Positions 1-7,131 of a stretch of 15,819 bases of DNA are shown piece by piece. The notes beneath the pieces are model-generated. The model had not been told where the DNA came from, ran no database searches, and saw only the letters and a program-made list of their open reading frames with translations. Source of the DNA: Bryobacteraceae bacterium. GTDB taxonomy: Bacteria > Acidobacteriota > Terriglobia > Bryobacterales > Bryobacteraceae. Both the position numbers and the translations under genes were made by a program. The stretch's first letter is position 1; each line of letters opens with the position of its first letter. The stretch lies in assembly GCA_025350445.1 (NCBI GenBank), contig JANXXV010000303.1, positions 1 to 15,819 on the forward strand, in the 5' to 3' direction.

Positions 1-1991
1 AACCGAATCTGTTCAGTTTCAATAATCCGTTTGGCGCCTGCCCGCGCTGCCAGGGATTCGGCAACACCATCGACTACGACATCAACCGTGTGGTGCCGGA
101 CCCAACGATTTCGCTGGAAGATGGCGCTGTGGACCCTTGGATGAAGCCGCAGTATGACTGGGGTTTGAAAGACTTCTTGAAGGCGCACAAGAAGTTCCGG
201 ATCAATGTGCCGTACACGGAATTGACGGCCGATGAGCGCGCGACACTGGCCGCCGGCATCCGCGTGTTCTTTGAAGACGTCGGGACGAAGAAGTACAAAG
301 TACACGTCCGCGTGTTTCTGAGCCGCTACCGTGGCTATGCGCAGTGCCAGGAGTGCGGCGGCTCGCGATTGCGCAAGGAAGCACTTTACGTGCGCCTGGC
401 CGGGAAGACTATGGCCGATGTGGTGGTGATGAATACGGCTGAGGCGTACCGGCTGTTTCTCGACATTACATTTTCGCCGGAGGAGACCGCCATCGCCGAC
501 AAGATTCTGATTGAGATCCGGCAGCGGCTGAAGTTCCTGAACGATGTGGGTCTGCACTATCTGACACTGGACCGTTTGTCTTCGACACTTTCAGGCGGCG
601 AGGCGCAACGGATCACGCTGGCTACGTGCCTGGGGTCGCGGCTGGTGGGCGCCTGTTATGTATTGGATGAACCATCGATCGGGCTGCATAGCCGCGATAC
701 CGGAAGATTGATCCGCATCATGGAAGAGCTGCGGGACCTGGGCAACACCATTGTGGTTGTAGAGCACGATGCCGATGTGATGCGCGCGGCGGACCACATT
801 ATCGATCTGGGGCCGGGCGCGGGTGAGTACGGCGGGCATGTGCTTTTTGGCGGGTCGTATAGCGAGTTGATGCGGGACAAGGAAAAGTCGCTGACGGCGA
901 AATACCTGCGCGGCGACTTGCACGCGGGCACGCGGTCGAAAAGGCGACGGGTGAATCCGAAGCGGGCACTGAAAGTTTTTGGCGCTCGGGCGAACAATTT
1001 GCGGAGCGTGGATGTGACGATTCCGCTCGACATGATGGTGGCGGTGACGGGCGTGTCGGGTTCCGGCAAATCCACTCTGGTACACGAAGTGATTTATAAG
1101 GGACTGGCGGCGCGGCTGCATAAAGAATCGGCGCTGATGAACGAGGAGCAGAACGATAAGCTGCAGTGCAAGCGGATTGAGAAGGCGGAACTGCTAACCG
1201 ATATTATGCTGGTGGATCAATCACCCATCGGACGCACGCCGAGGTCGAACCCTGTCACCTACATCAAAGCGTTCGATCAGATCCGCGACATATTCTCCAA
1301 CACTCCGGAAGCGGACCGGCATGGTTATACGGCAGGGCATTTCTCATTCAACATACCGGGCGGGCGCTGCGAGACCTGCCAAGGGGACGGCACGGTTACG
1401 GTGGAGATGCAGTTTCTGGCGGACGTGGAACTGGTTTGCGAGGATTGCAAAGGCACGCGGTATAAGAACGGAATTCTGGAGGTGCGGTACAAAGGGCTGA
1501 ACATTCACGAAGTGCTGCAACTGACAGTGCGCGAGGCTGCAGGCTTCTTTTCCGAAGCGCCTCGGCTTATTGCGAAATTAAAAGTACTGGTGGACGTAGG
1601 GCTGGGGTATCTGCGGTTGGGTCAATCGGCGACTACGCTTTCCGGAGGCGAGGCGCAACGCGTGAAACTGGCGGCGCACCTGGCGCAGGCTTCGTGCAAG
1701 GGCACGCTGTTTATCTTCGATGAACCAACGACTGGGCTGCATTTCGACGACATCACGAAACTGCTGGATGCGTTCCAACGTCTGATTCAGAATGGCGGCA
1801 GCATTCTGATCATTGAACATAATCTGGATGTGATTCAGAGTGCCGATTGGGTGATCGACCTGGGGCCTGAAGGAGGGGCGCTTGGCGGCACGATTGTGGC
1901 CGAGGGAACTCCGGAGCAGATCGCCGGCGTGAAGGCATCTTATACCGGGCAGTTCCTGGAAAGGGCTTTCGCGGGGGATAGACTGAAGTGA
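1..1991 (+). CDS. uvrA: UvrA, excinuclease ABC subunit A (5' end missing)
   Basis: This is the damage-recognition ATPase of nucleotide excision repair, which loads UvrB onto DNA lesions in the cytoplasm. The frame is open from base 3, so the gene enters from the left. About 662 codons remain of a family that is usually near 940 residues, and the first Walker A motif lies outside the window. Seen in order: the first zinc-module pair CPRC (39-50), its partner CQEC (345-356), ABC signature LSGGEAQR (588), Walker B YVLDEP (657), Walker A GVSGSGKST (1050-1076), zinc pairs CETC (1368-1379) and CEDC (1437-1448), second LSGGEAQR (1638), and FDEPTTGLH (1716). All catalytic motifs in the visible part are intact. 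The stop TGA shares a base with the next ATG (TGATG), so the downstream gene is probably translationally coupled. Confidence 0.97.
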   Translation, partial: PNLFSFNNPFGACPRCQGFGNTIDYDINRVVPDPTISLEDGAVDPWMKPQYDWGLKDFLKAHKKFRINVPYTELTADERATLAAGIRVFFEDVGTKKYKVHVRVFLSRYRGYAQCQECGGSRLRKEALYVRLAGKTMADVVVMNTAEAYRLFLDITFSPEETAIADKILIEIRQRLKFLNDVGLHYLTLDRLSSTLSGGEAQRITLATCLGSRLVGACYVLDEPSIGLHSRDTGRLIRIMEELRDLGNTIVVVEHDADVMRAADHIIDLGPGAGEYGGHVLFGGSYSELMRDKEKSLTAKYLRGDLHAGTRSKRRRVNPKRALKVFGARANNLRSVDVTIPLDMMVAVTGVSGSGKSTLVHEVIYKGLAARLHKESALMNEEQNDKLQCKRIEKAELLTDIMLVDQSPIGRTPRSNPVTYIKAFDQIRDIFSNTPEADRHGYTAGHFSFNIPGGRCETCQGDGTVTVEMQFLADVELVCEDCKGTRYKNGILEVRYKGLNIHEVLQLTVREAAGFFSEAPRLIAKLKVLVDVGLGYLRLGQSATTLSGGEAQRVKLAAHLAQASCKGTLFIFDEPTTGLHFDDITKLLDAFQRLIQNGGSILIIEHNLDVIQSADWVIDLGPEGGALGGTIVAEGTPEQIAGVKASYTGQFLERAFAGDRLK

Positions 1992-3211
1992 TGTGGCTTC
2001 TGCCTCCAGTGGCGCTGGCGTTACTGTTATTGCAGAAGCCGGACCCGCTTGCCGAGGGGATGAAGGCGCTGGAAGAGCAGCGCTATCCGGCAGCGGTTGA
2101 GAGCTTCGCGCGGGCCGTGGCCGCGGATTCGAAGGATTACGGCGCGCACTTCCATCTGGCCCTTTCCTATAGTTTGCTGGATCGCGACGCCGAGGCCATT
2201 TCCGAATACAAGAAAGTTCTAGAGCTGAAGCCTGAACTGTACGAAGCCGAGCTGAACCTGGGGATGGTTTTGCTGCGCCAGAAAAGGGCGGCCGAGGCGA
2301 TTCCTTATTTGGAATCGGCGGCGAAGAAGAAGCCGGCTGTTTACCGCCCGGTGTTCTTTGCCGCGGAAGCATTGAGCGAGGCTGGCCAGGTGGACAAGGC
2401 TGAGCCATACTACAAGGCCGCGCTTGCGGCAGATCCGAAATCGGCGGTTGCCGAGTTGGGGTTGGCGCGGTCCGTTGCGAAGCAGAACCGTTTAGAGGAA
2501 GCAGCGCCGCATTTCCGGAAAGCCGCCGAGCTGGACCCTGCATTTCGCGGCGCGCTGCTTGAGCTGGCGGCGATTTACGAACACGGCAAGCAGACGGCCG
2601 AGGCCATCGAAATCTACAAACAGTTTCCGGAAAATCCGGGCGCGAAGGAACGGGTGGGAGAGTTGCTGCTGGAATCCGGACAGGCGGCAACCGCAATTCC
2701 ACAATTGGAAGAGGCGGTAAAAGATGCGCCGACGGCGACGAATCGGATCGCACTGGCGACTGCGTACGTCCAGAACAAACAACCGGATAGGGCGGCGCCA
2801 CTTTTCGAACAGGCGCTGCAGGCGGAACCGAAAAATCTGGACTTGCGGATGAGTTATGCGCGGACGCTGCGGGAGTTGAAGAAGTATCCGGCGGCCGCGC
2901 AGGAGTTTTATCGCGTGGTGCAGGCCAAACCGGATTCCAGCGACGCATGGGGCGATTTGGCCGGTATGCTGATTTTGTTGAATCAGGACCAGCAGGCTTT
3001 GGCGGCATTGGATAAAGTGAAAGCGTTGGGAGCGGAGAAGCCTGGACATTTCTTTTTCCGGGCGCTGGTTCTGGACCGGAATCATCTGTATCAACCGGCG
3101 CTGGAGAATTACGAAAAGTTCCTCTCGGTGAGCGAGAACAAGAGCCCGGACGAAGAATTCAAGGCCCGGCAGCGGATTAGAGTGATCAAGAAAGAGTTGT
3201 CAAAGAGGTAA
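1991..3211 (+). CDS. Exported TPR-repeat protein
   Basis: The protein has about 406 residues. It begins with a short hydrophobic stretch (residues 2-16, PPVALALLLLQ) that looks like a signal peptide or N-terminal anchor. About eleven tandem tetratricopeptide units of roughly 34 residues follow to the C terminus, for example LEEQRYPAAVESFARAVAAD and LRQKRAAEAIPYLESAAKKK. TPR solenoids act as protein-binding scaffolds, here probably in the periplasm. No enzyme domain is visible, so the partner is unknown. I chose the ATG at 1991, which overlaps the uvrA stop; a GTG one codon earlier (1988) is possible. No strong Shine-Dalgarno is seen, consistent with coupling to uvrA. The next gene follows after 3 bases. 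Confidence 0.9.
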   Translation: MWLLPPVALALLLLQKPDPLAEGMKALEEQRYPAAVESFARAVAADSKDYGAHFHLALSYSLLDRDAEAISEYKKVLELKPELYEAELNLGMVLLRQKRAAEAIPYLESAAKKKPAVYRPVFFAAEALSEAGQVDKAEPYYKAALAADPKSAVAELGLARSVAKQNRLEEAAPHFRKAAELDPAFRGALLELAAIYEHGKQTAEAIEIYKQFPENPGAKERVGELLLESGQAATAIPQLEEAVKDAPTATNRIALATAYVQNKQPDRAAPLFEQALQAEPKNLDLRMSYARTLRELKKYPAAAQEFYRVVQAKPDSSDAWGDLAGMLILLNQDQQALAALDKVKALGAEKPGHFFFRALVLDRNHLYQPALENYEKFLSVSENKSPDEEFKARQRIRVIKKELSKR

Positions 3212-3214
3212 AGG

Positions 3215-3646
3215 TTGCCCTTATTTGTCGTGTTGGCGATGCTGTTAGCAGCGCAGGTGGTTCGCGCCGATCTGGCGGATGTGAGGAACGAACCGAATCT
3301 TGAAAAGCGATCGGAGAAGGCGCTGGAGAACGCGAACACGGCAGTTGATGAAGCGCGAAAGGCCTACAAGTCGTCCGATCTTGCAGTCTTTGAATCGCGG
3401 CTGCGGGAAGTGGAAGAGTCGGCGGAGTTGAGCTATCAGTCGCTGGAGGATACCGGGAAGGCGGCGCGGCGGAGTCCGAAATTCTTCAAGCGGGCCGAGA
3501 TGAAGATCCACGCGTTGGCTAAGCGGCTGGAAGCTTTAGGCGGTGATGTGAACTTTGAGGACCGCGTGCTGGTGGAGGCTACGAGAAAAAAGCTGAGCGA
3601 CCTGGAAGATCAAATAGTATTTGAGATCATGACTAAGAAGCACTGA
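3215..3646 (+). CDS. Secreted small helical protein of unknown function
   Basis: The protein has 143 residues. A TTG start is preceded by GAGG (3205-3208) six bases upstream. An ATG eight codons later would cut the signal peptide short, so TTG is preferred. Residues 1-18 form a signal peptide ([16 protein letters not shown], likely cut before DLADV). The mature part is charged and almost wholly helical, with many Glu, Lys and Arg residues and no cysteine. I recognise no domain. It is the third member of the close-packed run uvrA-TPR-this-next, and is probably co-transcribed. Its helical register and an EPN..R motif at the start of the mature chain resemble the next gene, so the two may be distant paralogues (inference). 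Confidence 0.82.
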   Translation: MPLFVVLAMLLAAQVVRADLADVRNEPNLEKRSEKALENANTAVDEARKAYKSSDLAVFESRLREVEESAELSYQSLEDTGKAARRSPKFFKRAEMKIHALAKRLEALGGDVNFEDRVLVEATRKKLSDLEDQIVFEIMTKKH

Positions 3647-3648
3647 TT

Positions 3649-4275
3649 ATGAAGTGGCGTTCCATTGCGGTTCTATTACTAGCGGCCATGCCTGTGGCGG
3701 CGCAGCGGGATTTCCTGACGGCCGACGAGGCCGACCAGGTGAGATTGGTGCAGGAGCCCAACGAGCGGCTGAAGCTGTACATCGTTTTTGCCCGGCAGCG
3801 GCTGGACCTGATGCAGCAGGCGGTGGCGAAAGAAAAGGCCGGCCGTTCCGCATTGATTCACGATCTGCTGGAAGACTACACGCATATCATCGAGGCAATC
3901 GATACGGTGTCCGACGATGCACTGAAGCGCAAAGTGGCTATCGATGCGGGCACGGCGGCGGTGGCCGGGGCCGAGAAGCAGATGCTGGAGTCATTGACGA
4001 AAATTCAGGACGCTGAACCGAAGGACATCGCCAGATATCAATTCGCGCTGAAGGAAGCGATTGACACTACCCGCGAGAGCATTGAGCTTTCGCAGGAAGA
4101 TCTGAAGACGCGGTCGCAGGAAGTGGATGACAAGGTGAAGAAGGACAAGGCGGAAATCGAGGCGGTACTGAAGCCGAAAGAATTGGAAGAAAAGAAGGTG
4201 GCCGAGAAGAAGGAGGCGGAGACGAAACGGAAGGCTCCGACTCTGCGGCGGAAAGACGAGAAGCCTCCGCAGTAG
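3649..4275 (+). CDS. Secreted coiled-coil protein with Lys/Glu-rich tail
   Basis: The protein has 208 residues and starts at an ATG two bases after the previous stop. The N terminus [17 protein letters not shown] is a clear signal peptide, with likely cleavage after VAA. The mature chain is helical; the last 60 or so residues (from about 145) are a highly charged Lys/Glu stretch that should form a coiled coil or extended helix, ending [14 protein letters not shown]. No catalytic motif is seen and the function is unknown. An early EPNERL motif and the helix pattern resemble the preceding protein. The gene ends 20 bases before the sensor kinase and probably belongs to the same transcript. Confidence 0.85.
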   Translation: MKWRSIAVLLLAAMPVAAQRDFLTADEADQVRLVQEPNERLKLYIVFARQRLDLMQQAVAKEKAGRSALIHDLLEDYTHIIEAIDTVSDDALKRKVAIDAGTAAVAGAEKQMLESLTKIQDAEPKDIARYQFALKEAIDTTRESIELSQEDLKTRSQEVDDKVKKDKAEIEAVLKPKELEEKKVAEKKEAETKRKAPTLRRKDEKPPQ

Positions 4276-4295
4276 CTTCGGCCTAAAATCGAAGA

Positions 4296-5732
4296 GTGCT
4301 GCTTCGCGTCGCGCGCTATCTACTTTCGTTCTCCACCGTACTTGTGATGGTCCTGCTATCGGCTCGGATCGGCCTGAACAATACCACCGTCGCGCTGAGT
4401 TTGCTGTTGGTGGTTTTGGCCGCGGCGACGCTTTGGGGTTTGGCGCTTGCCATCACCACATCTCTGGCGGCGGTTCTAGCCTTCAATTTTTTCCTGCTGC
4501 CGCCCATCGGCACGTTCACTGTGGAAGATCCACAGAATTGGGTGGCGCTAGCGGCGTTTCTGATTACAGCGGCAACCGCGAGCCAGTTGTCGTCAAGAGC
4601 GCAACGGCGCACGGCGGAGGCGCAGGACCGGCGTCTGGAGACCGAACGGCTTTACGAATTGGGCCGGGCTATTCTGTTGAACGAGCGCTTCGACCGTACG
4701 CTGGAACAGACGGCGATCGACGTGGCGCGCGTGTTCGACCTGGAGGAAGTCGCGTTCCGCGATGCGTTGACACAATCGACATTTCGCGCCGGAACCGGGG
4801 CATTGATTCCGGACAGCGAACTGGAGGGCGTGTTGGCCGCAGGAACGATGAAGCACGAGGGCCGGCTGTCAGTAACGCCGGTCCGCTTGGGCGGCAAACC
4901 TATTGGGAGTCTTGGGCTGCACGGCAAGGCGCCGATGACGGACACTGTTGTGGAGGCGATCGCCAATCTGGCCGCCATCTCGCTAGAGAGGGCGCGGGCG
5001 ATTGAACGCGCCACAATGGCGGAGGCATCGAAGAAGAACGAAGAGTTGCGGGCCGCCATGCTGGACGCGCTGGCGCACGACTTGAAGACGCCGCTTACGG
5101 CCATCAAGGCCTCCATCACAACGCTGCTTTGGGCTCCGCCGCGCTCCGGCGAAGGGAATAGGGAACTGCTCGAAATCATCTACGAAGAGACGGAGCGTTT
5201 GAATCAGACCGTGAGTGAGACGGTGCAGATGGCGCGCATTGACGCCGGTAAGTTAATGCTCGAGCGACAGGCGCAAACGGTGGCCGGCCTGATCGAAGAT
5301 TCGCTGGCGGACGTCCGTCCGCATGAGGTGGCGGCGCGAATTGTGGTTCGGCTTCCAGAGGCGCTGCCGAATATCGACATCGATACCGATCTGATGCGGC
5401 AGGTATTGAAACAGTTAATCGACAATGCGGCGAAGTACTCGCCCCCGGACGCGCCGATCGAGGTATCGGCGGAAAGCGAAGGCGGCTCCGTGGTCATCAG
5501 CGTTGACGATCACGGGCCGGGAGTGAACCCCGGCGAGCAGTACAGAATTTTCGAGAAGTTCTATCGGGGCCGACACAGCTCGAGGACAACCGAAGGTACG
5601 GGGATGGGGCTTTCCATCGCCAAAGGTATTGTAGAAGCGCACGGGGGGAAGATCTGGGTGAAAGCGAATGAATGGGGCGGAGCGGGATTTTGTGTTCGGC
5701 TGCAAGCGGCGGATGTACAGGGTAAGGCATGA
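4296..5732 (+). CDS. kdpD: KdpD-type sensor histidine kinase, C-terminal half only
   Basis: This is the membrane kinase that would phosphorylate KdpE. Residues 8-98 hold about four membrane segments of the DUF4118 type, including FNFFLLPPIGTFTVEDPQNW, a hallmark of KdpD. A GAF-like linker follows (about 120-245), then HisKA with phospho-acceptor H261 in LAHDLKTPL, and HATPase_c with N377 (LIDNAAKYS), the DDHGPG loop (404-409) and GTGMGLSIAKG. The length is 478 residues, against about 895 for a whole KdpD. The entire N-terminal KdpD P-loop and Usp region is absent, and proteins of that kind are encoded at 11596-13711 instead. The start is GTG at 4296 with a weak GAAGA before it. The end overlaps kdpE by ATGA, so the two are co-translated. 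A generic DUF4118 kinase is the alternative, but the kdpE neighbour favours KdpD. Confidence 0.88.
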   Translation: MLLRVARYLLSFSTVLVMVLLSARIGLNNTTVALSLLLVVLAAATLWGLALAITTSLAAVLAFNFFLLPPIGTFTVEDPQNWVALAAFLITAATASQLSSRAQRRTAEAQDRRLETERLYELGRAILLNERFDRTLEQTAIDVARVFDLEEVAFRDALTQSTFRAGTGALIPDSELEGVLAAGTMKHEGRLSVTPVRLGGKPIGSLGLHGKAPMTDTVVEAIANLAAISLERARAIERATMAEASKKNEELRAAMLDALAHDLKTPLTAIKASITTLLWAPPRSGEGNRELLEIIYEETERLNQTVSETVQMARIDAGKLMLERQAQTVAGLIEDSLADVRPHEVAARIVVRLPEALPNIDIDTDLMRQVLKQLIDNAAKYSPPDAPIEVSAESEGGSVVISVDDHGPGVNPGEQYRIFEKFYRGRHSSRTTEGTGMGLSIAKGIVEAHGGKIWVKANEWGGAGFCVRLQAADVQGKA

Positions 5733-6421
5733 GTCAACAGACAATTTTAGTAGTGGACGATGAGCCGCAACTGCGGCGGGTGATGCGCGCGACCTTGACG
5801 GAATTGGGGTATATCGTAATCGATGCGAAAACCGGGGAGGAGGCGCTTGAGAAGCTGCATCACGACACGCCGGACATTATTTTGCTGGACCTGAACATGC
5901 CGGGCATCGGCGGGCTGGAAACCTGCCGCGCCGTGCGGTCTGGATCCGATACGCCCATCATCGTGCTATCGGTCCGCAATACGGAGCGCGACAAGGTGGA
6001 GGCGCTGGACGCGGGCGCGGACGATTACATCACGAAGCCGTTCGGGATTCAGGAGCTATTGGCCCGGATCCGCGCCGCTTTACGCCGCGGCCCCGGCGGC
6101 GAGCAAGGCCCGCACGCAATTCACACCGAGCATCTGGAGATCGACTTCGAAGCGCGCAAGGTGATCTCAGCGGGGAAGACGGTGCGGCTGACGCCGAAAG
6201 AGTTCGACCTGCTGCGAATCCTGGTGGCGAACGCGAACCGGGCGGTACCGCATCGTAAGCTGCTGCAAGCTGTTTGGGGTCCGGATTACGGCGATGAGAC
6301 TGAATATCTGCGCGTGTTTGTAAATGCTCTGCGTAAGAAGATTGAGCCGAACCCATCCAGCCCTCAGTATCTGATGACGGAGCCTTGGGTGGGCTACCGG
6401 TTTGACCTTCCCGGTGCGTAA
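5729..6421 (+). CDS. kdpE: KdpE, OmpR/PhoB-family response regulator
   Basis: This DNA-binding regulator would switch on the kdpFABC promoter when phosphorylated. Residues 1-115 are a receiver domain with acidic pocket D10/D11, phospho-acceptor D54 (LLDLNMPG), switch S81 and K103 (ITKPFG). Residues 130-230 are a winged-helix effector with RLTPKEFDLLRILV and the wing region ending MTEPWVGYRF, typical of KdpE. The length of 230 residues is normal for the family. The ATG overlaps the kinase stop (ATGA), and CAGGG lies about six bases upstream. The gene sits immediately before the kdp operon on the same strand, the reverse of the E. coli order, where kdpDE follows kdpC. Confidence 0.94.
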   Translation: MSQQTILVVDDEPQLRRVMRATLTELGYIVIDAKTGEEALEKLHHDTPDIILLDLNMPGIGGLETCRAVRSGSDTPIIVLSVRNTERDKVEALDAGADDYITKPFGIQELLARIRAALRRGPGGEQGPHAIHTEHLEIDFEARKVISAGKTVRLTPKEFDLLRILVANANRAVPHRKLLQAVWGPDYGDETEYLRVFVNALRKKIEPNPSSPQYLMTEPWVGYRFDLPGA

Positions 6422-6494
6422 TATAACGAAGTCCTAAGGTTAACTTTACGGGTTCTTAACGCCTTTCCTCATATGCTCGAATTGGGTCGATGAT
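6422..6494 (+). promoter_or_regulatory. Probable kdp operon promoter/KdpE control region
   Basis: This is the only real gap between kdpE and the K+ transport genes. It is AT-richer than its surroundings. It holds two direct copies of TTAAC (6440-6444 and 6456-6460) within TTAACTTTACGGGTTCTTAA, and a -10-like TATGCT at 6472-6477. No good -35 lies at the right distance, as is common for activator-dependent promoters. The leader to the ATG at 6495 would be only about 10 bases. The assignment rests on position and composition; no KdpE site has been demonstrated. Confidence 0.4.
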
Positions 6495-6941
6495 ATGAGC
6501 CTTCAAGTACACAAGAAATCAGCAGGATACGCTGAGATTCCCGCGTTCCAGCAAGCACTTGACATTGTAGTGCTGTACACGTCCGCCGAACTGGCCGGCG
6601 CCGCACTTGAGCGGGCCGAGGAATTGATGAAAGGAATCAATTTGCGCGTTCGTCTGGTCTACACGCAGATTGTCTCCTACGCATTACCGATCGACGAGCC
6701 CCAAATCAACCTGGAACACCTGAAGCGCGAACTGGAGAAGGTGGCAGAGCACTCCAGTCTTGAGGTGGAAGGCGAAATTGTGCTGGCGCGCGATATGCAA
6801 ACGGCGCTGCAATCGACGCTAAAGCCGACCAGCATTGTGGTGCTGGCATCGCACCGCCGGCTTTGGCGGACCAAAGAAGAGGGCCTGCGGAAAGAGTGTA
6901 TCAAGGCAGGCCATGAAGTTGTTCTGTGCTACGTGAGGTAA
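6495..6941 (+). CDS. Usp-like small cytosolic protein at the head of the kdp operon
   Basis: The protein has 148 residues, no signal peptide and no membrane segment. The pattern of a first beta strand DIVVLYTS, helix LAGAALERAEELM, second strand NLRVRLVYTQ, a middle helix, then TSIVVLASHRR and a final strand HEVVLCYV fits a universal-stress-protein-like alpha/beta fold. The ATP-binding Gly motif of UspA (G-x2-G-x9-G-S/T) is not evident, so nucleotide binding is uncertain. It is the first gene after the kdp control region and is followed 5 bases later by the micro-peptide, so it is probably made with the transporter. A role in sensing or in modulating the Kdp complex is inference. The Shine-Dalgarno is weak (GGG at 6484-6486). 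Confidence 0.8.
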   Translation: MSLQVHKKSAGYAEIPAFQQALDIVVLYTSAELAGAALERAEELMKGINLRVRLVYTQIVSYALPIDEPQINLEHLKRELEKVAEHSSLEVEGEIVLARDMQTALQSTLKPTSIVVLASHRRLWRTKEEGLRKECIKAGHEVVLCYVR

Positions 6942-6946
6942 CCCCT

Positions 6947-7030
6947 ATGCTTGACGTCTACTACATTGTGCTATCGCTGCTGTTCTTCCTGATCGCCTAC
7001 CTGATGGTACGGCTTTGCGAAAAGGTTTGA
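6947..7030 (+). CDS. 27-residue single-pass membrane peptide before kdpF
   Basis: The ORF of 27 codons begins MLDVYYIV and continues LLFFLIAYLMVRLCEKV before TGA. It starts at an ATG eight bases after GAGG (6935-6938), a good ribosome site. The central 18 or so residues are hydrophobic, enough for one transmembrane helix. The C terminus R-x-C-E-K is polar and probably cytosolic. It is not KdpF: the true KdpF follows, and this peptide lacks the KdpF GYL.(Y/F)AL signature. From memory, short ORFs with an FF...Y..R.CE pattern occur before kdpF in other bacteria, usually unnamed; this has not been checked. It could be an accessory subunit of KdpFABC. Confidence 0.75.
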   Translation: MLDVYYIVLSLLFFLIAYLMVRLCEKV

Positions 7031-7040
7031 GGAGACTTAT

Positions 7041-7124
7041 ATGGAATATGCAATTGGAGGCGTGATCGCCCTGCTGGTAGCCGGGTATCTGGTATTTGCC
7101 CTGCTGAAGCCCGAGCGGTTCTGA
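7041..7124 (+). CDS. kdpF: KdpF, small stabilising subunit of the Kdp K+ pump
   Basis: The protein has 27 residues in one membrane span with the family signature [13 protein letters not shown] at the C terminus. KdpF is a lipid-like peptide that stabilises the KdpABC complex in the inner membrane. GGAG (7031-7034) lies six bases before the ATG. The gene follows the micro-peptide by 10 bases and precedes kdpA by 7. The length matches other KdpF proteins (about 29 residues). Confidence 0.93.
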   Translation: MEYAIGGVIALLVAGYLVFALLKPERF

Positions 7125-7131
7125 GGACATT

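Noticed and set aside
1578..3008. Long open frame (476 codons) on the minus strand across the end of uvrA and the TPR gene
   Set aside because: It is antisense to two well-supported genes, is rich in Pro, Arg and Ser as expected from the reverse of GC-rich codons, and shows no domain.
4433..5005. Second plus-strand frame of 190 codons inside the sensor kinase gene
   Set aside because: It is an out-of-frame reading of the kinase with Gly/Arg-rich composition; the kinase frame carries all the motifs.
7041..7124. Possibility that the two micro-ORFs before kdpA are duplicated kdpF genes
   Set aside because: Only the second has the GYL.FAL signature; the first has a different motif and a Cys-Glu-Lys tail, so duplication is not supported.
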